Of a stretch of 64,000 bases of DNA, positions 12,490-24,613 are shown piece after piece. The stretch is from Blastomyces gilchristii SLH14081 (Eukaryota > Ascomycota > Eurotiomycetes > Onygenales > Ajellomycetaceae): contig NW_003101682.1 in assembly GCF_000003855.2 (NCBI RefSeq), positions 5,978,524 through 6,042,523 on the forward strand. Direction: 5' to 3'. A program made the translations under genes and the position numbers. Within the stretch, counting starts at the first letter, position 1. Every line of letters begins with the position of its first letter. The notes under the pieces are model-generated. The model was not told the origin of the DNA, ran no database searches, and saw nothing but the letters and a program-made list of their open reading frames with translations.

Positions 12490-15400
12490 CTCTGAGTGAA
12501 AATCTTGATATTATGAGTATTGAGCTTGGTTCAACTGTAGATGTCAAAATCATGATATAAAAGATTATACTCAGTGTGCACAGTTAAGAGAAGTAAGAGA
12601 GTTAAAAAACTAGCAGAATCAGTGAGCTTGAAGACACTCACTGATATTCTATGAAAAGTCTTCAAAGTGAAAGAGATGCTTGTGTTAGATAACTCTCTGA
12701 ATTCTGTGAATATTAACAGAAAGCAGGCTTCTGACTAGAGTGTGAGTGAGAATGAAGTGAACACTCATCTCAATGCCTTGAGACCTGAAATATTAATGTA
12801 TAAGAGACACTTGAGTAAGAATTAAGAGATGACTGCAAAAGTGTTAGTGAACACAGAAGCTTCTACATAATATATTAGTGATTATATAATTTAAAGACTG
12901 AAAGAAGTCTGCTGAGTGAAGAATTCCTGATGCATAAGATTATCTGATAACTGATATTTAATATTATCTGTAAGAGTAAGAGTTCCCTTGTACTTCAGAG
13001 AATGATCTTGCTATATATAAGCATGAGAGCTGCAGAATGTGAAATACAACCTTATTCTTGAGCTTGATTAATTTCAAAGATTCAATTCACAGATTCAATG
13101 ATATACATATCATATATAATTGACTGATAGAAAAAAAACAGTTCATATAATTCTATTAACTGATATAAGAAGGACATTCCATGTCTCTGATATAGAAGAG
13201 TTAAATCTGCTTATACATTAACAAGTAAAGAGAATAATTTATAAGACCTTATCTGAAAGTATTCTGTATGTTATACAGAACTTGAAAGTGAAGAAAACTA
13301 AGATAAAGAATATGTGAGAGAACAAGTGTATGAAGAAGCTTCTGAAAAAGTATGAAAAAATCTTCTGAACAGATCTTTCATCAGAATTGCTGCTGAAATG
13401 AGAATTTGTATATGAGATTGACATAAGAGATGCAAAACCAGTCAATCAGAATGTATACTCTCTGTTACAAATGCATCTTGAAGAACAGAAGTGTCAGATC
13501 ACAGACCTTCTAGAATATGATCTCATATAACTCTCATCAAGTGCATGAGGCTTTTCAGTTCTATTTGTGAAAAAGACAGATGAAGAGTGATGAATGTGTA
13601 TTGATTATTAAGTACTTAATAAGCTTATAATCAAGAATGAATATTCACTGTCATAGATTTAATAATAGTTGAATACAGTTGAAAATGCCTGATATCTATT
13701 AAAGATTGATCTTCTCTCAGAATACTGGCAGATCTGTGTAGATGAACTGTCAGTTCTGTGAACTGTGTTTAATATGCAATGAGAGAAGTTTAAATTTCTG
13801 ATAATATCATTCAGTCTGATAAATGCATCTGTCATCTTTCAAATAATGATGAATACAATTCTTTATAAACAGAATGAAATCTTATATCTCATATATCTCA
13901 ATAACATTCTAGTCTTTTCAAACTCATATGATAAATATCTGAAGCATCTCAATGAAGTGCTTATAACTCTGACAGAGCATAAGCTCTATATTAAATCAAT
14001 CAAGTGTGTGTTTGAAACAGAAGAGTTAAAGTTCATAGAACATGTAATAAGTGATAACTGTATATACCTCATTCTGAAGAAATTGAATGTTATAGTGAAT
14101 TAGTCACAGCTGAGAAATGTATATTATATACAGCAGTTTCTTGAGTTAGTCTCATATTACTGCAGATTCATCAAGAATTTTATATAAATATCTGTATCAC
14201 TCTCAGATCTCTTAAGAGAAATGAATGTAAATCTGTGAAAGAAGAAGTTTTATTCAATTATCTAAAATACTGTGTGTGAAGAGACTTTTCTCACACTGAG
14301 AAAATATGTAATAACATTCTCAGTGCTTATTTAATCAGATTGTGATAAACCTTTCTACATTGAGACAGACACATTTAAATGAGCTATTGAAGATGCTCTT
14401 CTACAGATGAGTAAGAATGACAAGCTGCATCTGATGATATATGATGGTAGAAAACTATCAGATGCTGAGCTCAATTACTCAGTGCATGAAAAGGAATTAC
14501 TAGTGATCAAGCACACACTGATGTTATAAAATAGATATATTAACAACAGACATACAACAATGATGATCATGAATCACAAAAGCCTCATCTATCTATAATT
14601 AATGATAAAACCTTTCAAACACTTAGCATGTTGAATCTTGGAGTTCTAAGTGTATAATCTTCATATCAAATACTGAAAGAAATTAAACACTGTGATGCCT
14701 GATGCAATCAGTTGCAGACTCAATTTCATGAGTGAGAATTCTGTGAACCAGGTACAAGAAATATTCACATTAAATGCACTGAGAAGATACAAGAAATCAG
14801 AATGAGTGAATACTATGATCTCTCACTTAGAGAATGACAAGATGTCAGATAATAAGTGTCTTATGAAAGTAGTAGAAGAGATGCTTCTGAACTTCAAGCT
14901 GAGAAAATTGAAAAACAACATTGTGCTTTATCATGATCTAGAATATATGAAAGCTCTCTATCTAGAATCTTCATTTAGATGCAACTTAGTGACTCACATG
15001 CACAAGGAATTCAGTCACTTAGAAAGTCCTGAACTCATGAGTGTACTTGAATCAAGAGTATACTGGTCAAGTATGACTGAGAACATTCAGATGTACACTC
15101 ATGAGTGCCTGAATTATCAGATCATGAAAGAATCTAAGAAAGGATTAGAATATGAAAAAGCATAACATCAGATAAAGTGTACAATACAATTATTTAAACA
15201 ATGAGAGATAGATCTCATAGACATATTACTGTGAATATCAAATGAAAATTGATGAATAATCACTGCTATTGATTATGCTACTGACTGGCCAGTTGTAAAA
15301 GCAGTTTCAGAGGTGATAGAGAAGATGATGATGAAGTTTCTACATGATGAGATCTATGTCAACTATGAAATGTCATGTGAGATTCTAACTGATAATAGTG

Positions 15401-15900
15401 TGAATCTTGTAGAAGAAGTAATAAGGCATTTCATGAGTCAGTTACAGACAAGATATTATAGAACAATATCATATTATCTGTGAATGAATGAGAAGATGAA
15501 ACACTTGAATAAAATCTTAGATAACATGCTGATGAAATATCTAGTGAGCAAGCCTATAAGATTATAAGATGAATATCTCAGTCAGATGCTATTAGTCACA
15601 TGAATTCAGCAGTATGCAGTCTTCAAGTGTTCATTATTCTATCTGTTGTATGAATTGCATCCGCGCATTCTGAAGAATGCTTCAGAAAAGATAGGAAAGA
15701 AAACAGCAGCTATGAATGCAACAGTTGTGAATACAACAGTTGTGAATATAAAATCAAGATTGAAAGAGATCAGTCACACACATACAAAAGCTAATAAGTT
15801 ACTTCTGAACTGAGCAATTCAATTGAAAAGAATACAAGACTCACTAGTTAAGAAATCAAGTCTCAAGATGAAAATGTAAGTTCTTGTATGCAATGAGAGT
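12490..15900 (+). pseudogene. Gypsy-2 Gag-Pol (decayed)
   Basis: A C-rich knuckle remnant lies near 12535-12580 and protease-like sequence at about 12830-13090. RT runs from about 13550 (VLFVKKTDEE) to 14160, including YLNNILVFS at 13882-13908, where the YxDD box has become LNN. RNase H-like sequence follows (about 14340-14600). An integrase HHCC zinc site is at about 14995-15125 (HMHKEFSH, then HECLNYQIMK), and the core (VDLIDILLW-like, AIDYATDWP, LTDNS) at about 15200-15560. TGA replaces most tryptophans. Dead. Confidence 0.8.
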
Positions 15901-18828
15901 TCTGAGAAGTTTCAATCTAGATAATTTGAGTCATATAAAATACTCAAATCACATTCTCTGAAAATGTATGCATTGAAAGAATCAGAGAGACAGATCTTAT
16001 ACAACTTAATTAATGATTTATAACTTATAAAAACAAAGATGCAAGATCTGAGCAGATTATAATTATTCACAGCACTATTATCAGTGTTGAAAAAGAAGAG
16101 ACTTATAATTAAAAAGTCTTACAAAGTAAGAGAAATCATAGACACTTATAAATCAGATAATCTCACTTATTCTGATCTTTTCATGATTATAAGAAAAGAA
16201 TGAAAAGCAATGAAGAAATCAGATAAACATCACACTTCAATAAGTAATGAGACTGTAGTCAGTCATACAATAATGCACTGTAGATAGTGAGTGTAATGTG
16301 ATAAAGAGCAGTCTCAAAGCAGCAGACTTGCATGTGAGTCAGCTTGCAGAAGAAAAAGAAATTCAGAGTTGAATTCAACTGTTTATACCAGTTTAATTGC
16401 AGAGATTACAGAGGATGAACTATCTGAAACATCTGCAGACATGTGAGATCAAGTCATCTCAATCTCTGAGAATGCTCAGAGATCAGATAAGATTAGTTTC
16501 AATGAGCTGTTCACTGTAGTGATCTGAGCAGGTGAAGAGAGACAGTATAATATGTGAGACAGAATTATAAAAAGTAAAAGCTGCTGAACCTAGTCACTGA
16601 ATACTGTATCATATAAAGATCATATAAGAGTAGTGACTAGCAGATAAAGAAAAAGTGTAAGAAAAGAAAAGAAATAATGAATTAATTATCAACTGTAAGA
16701 GTCAGCTGTAAAAGACAAATATTATTATATACACTTCATTCATTTTCATACATCACACATTTAATCTATTTTCAATGTCACATCATCTGAAAAACATCAA
16801 AAATAAAGGAAATCTCAAAACTTGAGATCTGTAAGGAATTTGAGAGCTGTAAGCTGCTCTTACAATAATGCTGTGCATGTCTCTGATTTCTCTACTGCTC
16901 TGTGTATGACATTAATATCATTTATTACAAGATTGACTGAAATGCTAATATAGAAATGCATACATATACATGTAGAGAAATTGAAGAAGAGTACAGAACT
17001 TACAGAATCAGAAGTCAGAACAGAGAGAGTGAAGATGAAAGAAATAGAAGAAGAAGAAGATACAGAACTGAATAAACAATGATAAGAGTTACTCAGAGCT
17101 GAACACTTATAATCTGATATATGCACAATCTTCTCTGCAGAAGAGGGAGAGAAAGTGATGAAAGAAGCTTAGAAATAAAAGAGAATAGTCTCAGTGATGT
17201 TATTATCTTTGATTAGAATGATCTCTGACACTGAAGTAACTAAGAATCATTATTAGCATATAAAACTGCAAAAGCAGAGATAACAATTACTGAATGAACA
17301 TCTGCTGATCTTAGAATTGTATGTATAATTACAACACACACAAGGCTTCTCAGAAAGAGAGAGAGAGACATGAAGAAATGCAGAAAGCAGAATATAGCAT
17401 GCAAACAGCTCATTTTCATGACAATATCTCAGATAAGATGTACAAGTCTCATATCTGTGAGTGTAAAAGAGTACAACATCTGTGTTTCTGTTTCTGAAAA
17501 CATAAATATCTTTTATCTGCATCATGAAGTCAGATAACAGATGTCAGAGAATAGGCTGATACAGATCTATTATTCTGAAGAAATTTATTAGAGTGAATGT
17601 CTCTGTGATGTTAAACTTTACAGTTATGAAAAGCTTCTTAATATCTGTGAATATCATAACTTTATACACAGTAAAACTCATAATAATTTTCTCTAAGAAC
17701 AGAAAAATCAGTGTCAGAAAGAAAAGATGAAAAGAGAAAGACTTATAATCTCAATACTGTTGAAGAGAAAGATGATTCTCTGAAATAAATGAATAATTAT
17801 CTTATCATGAATATTTAAAATAAATATAATAATCAGTGTCTGTAACTGAGCTTCAGATTATTGTGTTATATATAGTCTTCATATAATAAATTATTCTGAG
17901 AGTCAGTAAGAAGAATGAGAGTGTATATACTGAAAAATATAATTCATTAAGTCTATATAATATCTTCTTAAAACAGGGAGAGCTGATAATGAAAGCAGAG
18001 ATAATAAAACCAGAAGTAGTGAAAGTGAGAATTGCAGGAACAGAGATAGTGAAAGCAGGAGAATCAGACACAGAAGCAGGTGTAGAAGATTGAGAAGAAG
18101 CAGCAGAGAAAGAAACAGAGAGAGCAGAGAGAAATATAGAAGACTCAGTTATACATAGCACAGATAATTTCTTTATTATCATGTTCTTTAAGTTCTCAAT
18201 CAATGATTTAACATTGAGTTCACTATCATTGATGAACATGAATCTGTCAATGTGTGAGAATTCTATGTGAATAAAAACAATATATCAGCATCTGCATTTA
18301 TGCAAAATTATGCCAGAAAACATGATCAGAAACCTGCTGAGAAGGAAATGATTGAAAGTGTATAAGAAGATAAAGAAGATGTGCTATTCATGATAGTATG
18401 TTCTGACAATTATTAGAAGATAAACAAGTTCTGATTATATTTCATAATGCATTATACTTACTGCTAATGAACTGCCTGATATGAGCACTATGATAATGCT
18501 TATTATGAGAATGAAAGATCATCATCAGAAATGCATACAATGTAATAGATGAACAGATGAAAAGAGTTGAATAGAAGAAGAAATAGAAATCTTGAATGAG
18601 ATAGTGATATTCAATGATGACAATGATGAAGAAGATGATTGAAGAATGAGAAAAGTTAGTGAATGAGTGATATAATATAGTGAAAGTTTCTTTATGAGGA
18701 TATACACAGAATGCTAGCTGAATCAGAGATAGATCACAAGATCACAAATGCTAGTGACACGCTAATCCGCATGAAGCTAGGATGGATGTCATGATCACAT
18801 GAGTGTGACCGAATCTGGTGGGGGAGAA
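15900..18828. other. Gypsy-2 3' region without recognisable domain
   Basis: About 2.9 kb between the integrase and the 3' LTR. It is rich in GA/CT-type repeats and shows no chromodomain or other domain that I recognise. The minus-strand serine-rich frames here arise from GA-rich plus-strand sequence and are not supported as genes. This tail is unusually long for a simple Gypsy element and might hide an extra decayed ORF or another insertion. Confidence 0.5.
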
Positions 18829-19015
18829 TGTAGTTCAGAAGAATGTACAGTGGTTCAGAAGAATGTATGACTGTCAGATAATAATACAGCTGCTTCTGAA
18901 CTTGCTTATGAGTGTAAAGAGGCCATAGCGGCCGCTAATTAATTTAGCGTACAATATATAAGACGCCCGCGTACGCCTGTAATTGTACGCTGGCTCAAGC
19001 AACCTTTGAATCACA
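18829..19015 (+). repeat. Gypsy-2 3' LTR
   Basis: 187 bp, matching the 5' LTR at 10772-10958 with mostly transition differences. Confidence 0.85.
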
Positions 19016-21645
19016 ATATCAATGACAAGAACTGTCAAATCTGTGATGAGATTCTTCATGAATTTTGCAGATGATGATTATACACTATATAATGAAATCA
19101 ATCTCTCTACTCATGAAGAAGCTAATTATTGAATGAGTATTACAGATAATGCTACACACTACAGATGAATTATTTTTATAATATCAAAGAGTGAGATCAC
19201 TGCATATTTGATGATCTTTATTAACAGAATTGAGATCACTACTCAATATTAAATTGAGACTTTACACTGAAATGACAGAGATGAATTTAAAAGTGATGAA
19301 TTAAAGATCTACTATCAGTGAAAAAAAATCATATATGAGATTACTATATCTGATACATCACAGTTCAACAGTCCTGCAGAACATGTTAATTATATTGTAG
19401 ATGAAAAGACAAGAAGCTTACTATTTAACAGTGAACTCATAAGAGAACTTTGAGATGAAGCTATTCAAGCTGTGATTATAATGATTAACACATTCTCAAT
19501 ATTAACAAAGATTTACAGGTGTCAGAGAGAGATCTCATTATTTTCTTTTAAAGCTTGAACAGATGTTCAATCTTCTGCTCATTGAATATGCAGATGAGAA
19601 TGTAAGATGTATAAGAAGAATCTGAAGATTATTAATAAGCTTATAGATAGAACTGATAGTAAGTAATAATAATTAGTTGAATATTAAGAACTGTATTAAT
19701 ATCATATCTGAGACTCTGCAATCTGAAAGCTTGAGATTACAAGAGATATTGTTTTTGATAAAGAATTAACAATAGAAGAAGCACTGATAAATATCATTAG
19801 AGAAGTAGTCAAACTGTCAGAGAAATTGAATATTCTTAACATTATAAAGAAATGATAACACTGTCTTCTAAGAAGACTTATAAAGAATAAACCTGATATT
19901 TTAAAGATGCTTACTGATGATGATATGAATGATATACTAGAATCAACATATCTACTAGATGATGAGACAGAACTTATTAATAATGATATGAATGACTCTG
20001 TGAATGATGAAGATTCTATACTCAGTATTTTTAATAACTGTCTGATCACACTGACAGAGATCAAAAGAAGCTATGACTGAGAACATTGACATCAGACAAG
20101 GAAGAAGAAAGTGAAAACTTTTGAACAGAAGAAGATATATATTATTATTGAAAAAGCTCTGAAAATGAACATTCTTACAGATAAATAAGTATATGATCAG
20201 AAATTGAATAACAAGAATGAAATTATTCATTTTAGAGCTCATTGAGTGATTAGAGAATTTCTACAATAACAAGATATTCATTATAATAAGTTATATACAG
20301 CAGTGATGTCTGAATCTACATCACAGAGCTTATTCACTATATTAATAGTAAGAGATTGAAAAGTCAGATTGATTGACTATGTATCTGCATTTTTAAATAA
20401 GATATTGCTTCAGAATGAGATGATATTTATATAACTACTCATAGAGATTAAGCACAGTTATGATGAATTAGTAGAGCTTGTATATCAGAGCTTATACAGA
20501 ATGAAACAGATAGTAAGAACATAGTATTTCCTTATAATAGAACACTTGATGAATTTAGAATTCAAGATCTTATCATATAATGATGAATTTCTTTATTATT
20601 CAATTCATAAGTTATTCTTAACACTACATATCAATGACTGTTGAATCACAGAGTCTGAAGAGAGTGAAATTAAGTGAATTTTAATGAAAATCAGGAAAAG
20701 ATTTGAGACAAAAGAAGTCAAACAGAATAAACCTTATCTAAGAATGAAGATTAAATATCAGAGAAATGACAATCTAGCAGTTACACAGAGCTGTTATATT
20801 AGAAAGATTCTTGAAGATTTCAGCATGAATAAGATGAATTCTGCAGAGATCTCTATGATAATAGGCATACAACTGAAATTTTCATCTGATGAGAATGATG
20901 AATTGAATGACAACTTTACAGCTATAAGATATTATCAAGAATTGAAATCATTGCAGTATTTGATCTCAAGCAGTCAGCCAGACCTAGCATTCACAGTCAA
21001 CTATCTCTCATGTTTTAACTCATGTTCACACAAAGCATGTTGAGCAGCATTGAAGCATGTTCTACATTATATCAAGAAGATGAAAAATCATGGCATATTG
21101 TACAAGAAGGAGATAGGAAATGACCTGAGTTCTGTGATATATTATGATTCAGACTGAGCAGGGGTGAATTCTCAATACAAATCAACTATCAGCTATGTTA
21201 TATTGATTAATAAGTCATCAATCTCATGGCAGTTGCAGAGACAGACATCTATCATCAAATCAATCACAGAAGCTGAGTATATTGCAGCTAGTGAGACAGC
21301 TTGTGAGATAATCTGATTGAATGATATGTTATATGATGCCAGGTTGATGAATGATGAAAAAGCAAAAATATACTTGCATCTATGAGTTGACAATAAGGGA
21401 GTAATCAATCTAGCAAAGGGGGAATCCTTAACACACAAAGGTCGCGCCACATTGAGATCAGATATCATATTCTCCGCGATTTGATTGAAAAAGGGGAAAT
21501 CATGATGGAACATGTTGATTCTACAGTGAACATAGCTGACAGCCTCACCAAGCCACTGGCGAAGCCTGCATTTGAAGATTTTGTCAAAAGGGTTGGCATT
21601 CAGGAAATTGAGAAGGAATGATTGAATGGTAATGATGATACAGCG
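19016..21645 (+). pseudogene. Copia-1 integrase, RT and RNase H (decayed; last part unmutated)
   Basis: Integrase core segments continue from 19016. Copia RT is visible around 20110-20700 (VRLIDYVSAFLNK; ELVYQSLYRMKQ), and RNase H around 21000-21640 (SQPDLAFTVNYLS, YYDSDWAG with TGA for W, TEAEYIAASE, DNKGVINLAK, ADSLTKPLAKP). The end from about 21400 is nearly free of RIP, but a frame change near 21440 suggests a 1-bp deletion, and a stop is present. This is clear Copia order (integrase before RT). Confidence 0.8.
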
Positions 21646-21823
21646 GATCAATGGATTTTGCATGTATTTCTTGATTTTTACGGTTATTGCCGTACAGACG
21701 CCTTTCCTAATGAGGAAATCAGGGTCCGATTGATGTAATTAATTATTATTGTGTTTTTGAAAGATTTGAGGATGGGAGAGGCCCCGGGTGGCGGCTTATA
21801 GACCACGGTGTAGCAAGGGGGGG

Positions 21824-21923
21824 TGTTGGTGATTACTACACCTACCCTAGTCACGTGCCACCCCAACCTATTTAGTTAACTCGCGTAGTTAGAAATACAA
21901 CACAAAAACGTTATCCTCCAAGA
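21824..21923 (+). repeat. Copia-1 3' LTR
   Basis: A 100-bp unmutated LTR starting TGTTGGTGATTAC, preceded by a G-rich polypurine tract. The CGTTG duplication follows at 21924-21928. Confidence 0.85.
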
Positions 21924-21945
21924 CGTTGGGTGGTTGATTACGTTA

Positions 21946-22680
21946 CTTCTGCACTAATAATAGCTTAGTTGTTTCACTACTACGCGTATTTTCTCACACT
22001 CAGACAGGGGATAAACCGTAGCGAAATGCTTGCTGGACATGCACTGCCAAGCTAGCCACCGGTTTGTGTGAGATTTTAGTTCGATCTCTAGAACCACTGA
22101 GGACATGCCAACCACTCTGACGTGGAAATGGTGATTTTTTCCGTCCAATACCAGCACGAGAAAAACACTAATCTTGAGGGTCGATACTGGATTGGGCAGT
22201 TAAGGTGGCGAGGTTGGCTCCCTTGATGATCGTGTTGTACCGGCTGCCACCAGGCCGGCGGAATGTGGAGATAATTGCATCCAGTGCCAGCCACGGATTG
22301 GCCACAACCCCTCCGGAACAAAGCCATTCTCCCCATTGGCCCAGGGTATTTTTGCGCCGGAGCAGAGCCGGTCGTGAACGAGCAGCCTCCGCGCTGTTGT
22401 AAAGGCTCTCATGCAGCGCTCTAGCACCGAATTGAGCTGAAGTATGGAGTAGGAGCAACTCTTTTGGCAGGGATCAGGGATCCAAGGCCTCGCCTGTGAT
22501 GATATTTCCCAACTCGGCTCCCAGGTTGTCGGCGCTTCGCACTGCATGGTGATTGTCCGAATTCCTCTTTATTCCCCTCGTTTGGAGTCCCGTCCGTTTT
22601 CCCTTTATCAAGGCGGTCAAACCCAAACTTTGAGAGCTGCACCCACTTTGTGCAGTAAAGACAGTACGTCCACTTAAGAT
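21946..22680. other. Unmutated flank with an orphan minus-strand reading frame
   Basis: Normal GC DNA between the Fot1 end and the methyltransferase start. On the minus strand, 22458-22168 reads as a 96-residue frame (LRRKNTLGQWGEWLCSGG..., ending at 22168), with possible upstream coding sequence to about 22530 in another frame after a stop. I do not recognise the family. It may be the last exon of a gene, a gene fragment or chance. Its nearness to the methyltransferase start at 22681 would make a divergent pair if real. Confidence 0.3.
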
Positions 22681-24613
22681 ATGGCTGAAACAGAGGCTCC
22701 TCCCGCCGTTCCCGCTATCGCGGCGGAAGATCGAGAACATGACAATTTGGTGGTTGACCCAACAGTATGCAGAATCCTTCCTTTTATTCATATCCTCTTC
22801 TGGGAGCGGGTTTAACCGGGAATACAGATTGATGACTCGGATTCGACATATGGAGATGAATTGTGAGCCAAATCCTTCTCATGATTTCCGCCTGATGCTG
22901 CCGCTGGATGACATATGCTGACTGACCGCGATTGAAGATCTGTTTATACCGCTTCGGTTACATCAAGTGTCACGGACTATCAGAAGTCTGTTAGCCCGCA
23001 GTTCCCTCTAATCTTTAGCTATGTGGTCAAACTGTTTGTATTGACATCTATCTTAGGGAAAACGGTATGGGCATTATAACAGAAAGCCAAACGCGAAATA
23101 CTATCATACTTATTATTTTGTGTCTGCGCAGGTCGAAGATACCATGCCTACAAAGAAGGACGTTAGTAAACCTTTCATAAATTTTCTAAAAATGTAGATT
23201 TTAAATTGCGAAATGTGAAATCATCCATCTGATATCACTTTAGGATATATGCTCCCTAACGATGAGCAGGAGAACGAGCGGCTTGACATGCATCACGCAC
23301 TTATTCGGGTCACCATGAAGGATAAATTGTTTTTAGCCCCCATCGGAGATGCCCCAGGTCGGGTGATTGATATCTGTACTGGGACTGGCATCTGGGCCAT
23401 TGAGTTTGGTACGCCCTCCTTTTCTAGTACTTTTATTCGCTACCTGAGCTAACTGTATATTCTTAAGCCGATTTGTTCCCATCCGCTGAGGTACAGCATG
23501 CCCTCCTCTAGACGTCCTATAACATCTTGCTAAATTTTGCTGTCTGCAGGTTATCGGAAACGACCTCAGCCCTATCCAGCCCAAACTGTCCGTCTCATGT
23601 TCTTCCAAATCCATCCTCTAGTCCTTTTGTGACTCGAATGTATCCTAACATTTAAGGACAGGGTTCCTCCAAATGTCAAGTTCATAATCGATGATGTTGA
23701 AGACGAATGGGGCTATGAGAATGATCCGTTCGACTTCATCCATGCTCGCTACCTCACTGGCGGTGTTAAAAATATGCCGCGTTTGCTGGAACAGGCATTT
23801 GCGTATGACTAAACCTTTCACTCTCAAGCATTTCAAGATATTCGATGCTGAGGATTTTGTCTTTTTCACAGCTGCCTCAAGCCCGGTGGATGGGCCGAGT
23901 TCCAAGACTGGGATGCCATGGTGCAGTCTGCAGATGGCACGACAAAAGGCACCAGCATCGAGCGCTATTTCACCAGCACGCTTCCGGCATTCGAGATGGC
24001 TGGTTACATCACTCGACCGGGCATATATCTTGAGAAGTGGATGAAGGATGCGGGATTCGTTAACGTCCAAGTTCACAAGCACCTCGTCCCGGTCGGAACA
24101 TGGGCGAAAGACAAACATTTTGTTCGTTTTCTTTTGTTTACTCTTCTTGCTCCTTTCCCGATTCCGATGCTTCAAAATCTTACTACATGGACACCTGGCT
24201 TCCGGTGCGGAATATGCTAAGCAGCTGCTAACTACCCGCCCCCCTTTTCCTGCTTTTAGAAAACTGTTGGTGCCTATAACCTGCTCCAGTTCGAGGAATC
24301 CCTGGAAGGTAGCGCGGTGGCCGCGTTGACGCGCATCGGAAATTGGTCCAAGGAGGAAGTCGACATCTTGATTGCGAAGACGAAGCAGGATGCAAGGAAC
24401 CCAAAGATTCACTCTTTATTCCACTTGTATGCATTTTTCACCCTCTCTCCCTTTTTCCCCCTGATTTCTTTGCTCTTTTCGACCCTTCCAGTCCTCTCCT
24501 CCCTCGCCCCCTCAAAAATGGAGGAATTTTGGCTTGTGCTCGACTCACGGCTGACTTCCCTCGCCTTTGCGACTTATAGCTACGTTGTTTATGGCCAGAA
24601 ACCCAAGAATTAA
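22681..24613 (+). CDS. LaeA-like SAM-dependent methyltransferase, 12 exons
   Basis: The model has exons 22681-22764, 22828-22862, 22938-22985, 23057-23064, 23132-23161, 23244-23408, 23468-23490, 23550-23587, 23662-23802, 23872-24121, 24260-24426 and 24580-24613. All introns are GT-AG, mostly 57-153 bp, and the frame stays open for 340 codons to TAA. The start ATG gives MAETEAPPAVP, the usual acidic, proline-rich N-terminus of this fungal family. The SAM-binding motif VIDICTGTGIW is at residues 109-119. Later landmarks are the DxSPIQP loop, IIDDVEDEW and the KPGGW motif of class I methyltransferases, ending VVYGQKPKN. The substrate is unknown; relatives include regulators and secondary-metabolism enzymes. 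The 8-bp fourth exon is odd but required for frame and motif continuity (KENGRRYHAYKEG). There is no RIP despite transposon stacks on both sides. Confidence 0.82.

Larger units (their letters stand above)
10772..19015 (+). mobile_element. Gypsy-2 LTR retrotransposon (full length, mutated)
   Basis: 187-bp LTRs lie at 10772-10958 and 18829-19015, both beginning TGTRGTTC and ending ACA. A GTGGGGGAG polypurine tract lies just before the 3' LTR (18819-18827). ATAT flanks both sides (10768-10771, 19016-19019), a possible short target duplication. RT precedes integrase, so this is Ty3/Gypsy. It splits the Copia-1 polyprotein. The LTRs keep unmutated CpG-containing cores (GCGGCCGC at 10829 and 10874, and near 18927), whereas the interior is mutated throughout. 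Confidence 0.88.
7994..21923 (+). mobile_element. Copia-1 LTR retrotransposon (nested host of MITE and Gypsy-2)
   Basis: 100-bp LTRs lie at 7994-8093 and 21824-21923. A 5-bp duplication CGTTG (7989-7993 and 21924-21928) falls inside the right end of the Fot1-like element. The sequence after the 5' LTR (GATTATGAAGCTC) looks like a mutated half-tRNA-iMet primer site, which is typical of Copia. A G-rich polypurine tract (21814-21823) precedes the 3' LTR. Domain order is Gag zinc knuckle, protease, integrase, RT, RNase H, which is diagnostic of Copia. Without the nested Gypsy-2 and the MITE the element would be about 5.2 kb. Most is mutated, but the last ~550 bp and the LTRs are nearly free of RIP. 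Confidence 0.88.
361..21943 (-). mobile_element. Fot1/pogo-family DNA transposon, split by later insertions
   Basis: Inverted ends lie at 361 onward (ATGTGATCAATCACTCAACG) and, in reverse complement, at 21943 downward (ACGTAATCAACCACCCAACG). They differ mainly by C/T and A/G changes and are flanked by TA (359-360 and 21944-21945), as expected for Tc1/mariner/pogo elements. Inside, on the minus strand, is a decayed Fot1-like transposase in two pieces. The LINE at 1211-6544 separates them, and Copia-1 (7994-21923) sits only about 15-20 bp from the right end. Removing both insertions leaves about 2.3 kb, close to the usual Fot1 length. The left end holds two copies of a CAACGCYC core (around 376-400), and the 939-bp MITE at 47412 has the same arrangement. 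The element is dead, with many stops. Confidence 0.85.

Noticed and set aside
2230..15660. TGA read as tryptophan by a non-standard genetic code in these elements
   Set aside because: Other stops (TAA, TAG) at glutamine positions and the loss of catalytic residues show simple decay. Host genes nearby use TGG for tryptophan and TGA as stop.
16860..18707. Several serine-rich minus-strand frames (for example 18239-17853) as secreted proteins
   Set aside because: They mirror GA-rich plus-strand sequence of the Gypsy-2 tail, lie in many overlapping frames, and have no start or splice context.
22088..22791. Several overlapping minus-strand frames near 22.1-22.8 kb as separate genes
   Set aside because: They overlap each other and most must be shadows. 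Only the 96-codon frame ending at 22168 looks coherent, and even that has no family.
23645..24412. A 255-codon minus-strand frame opposite the methyltransferase
   Set aside because: It runs antisense across well-supported methyltransferase exons and introns and shows no domain.
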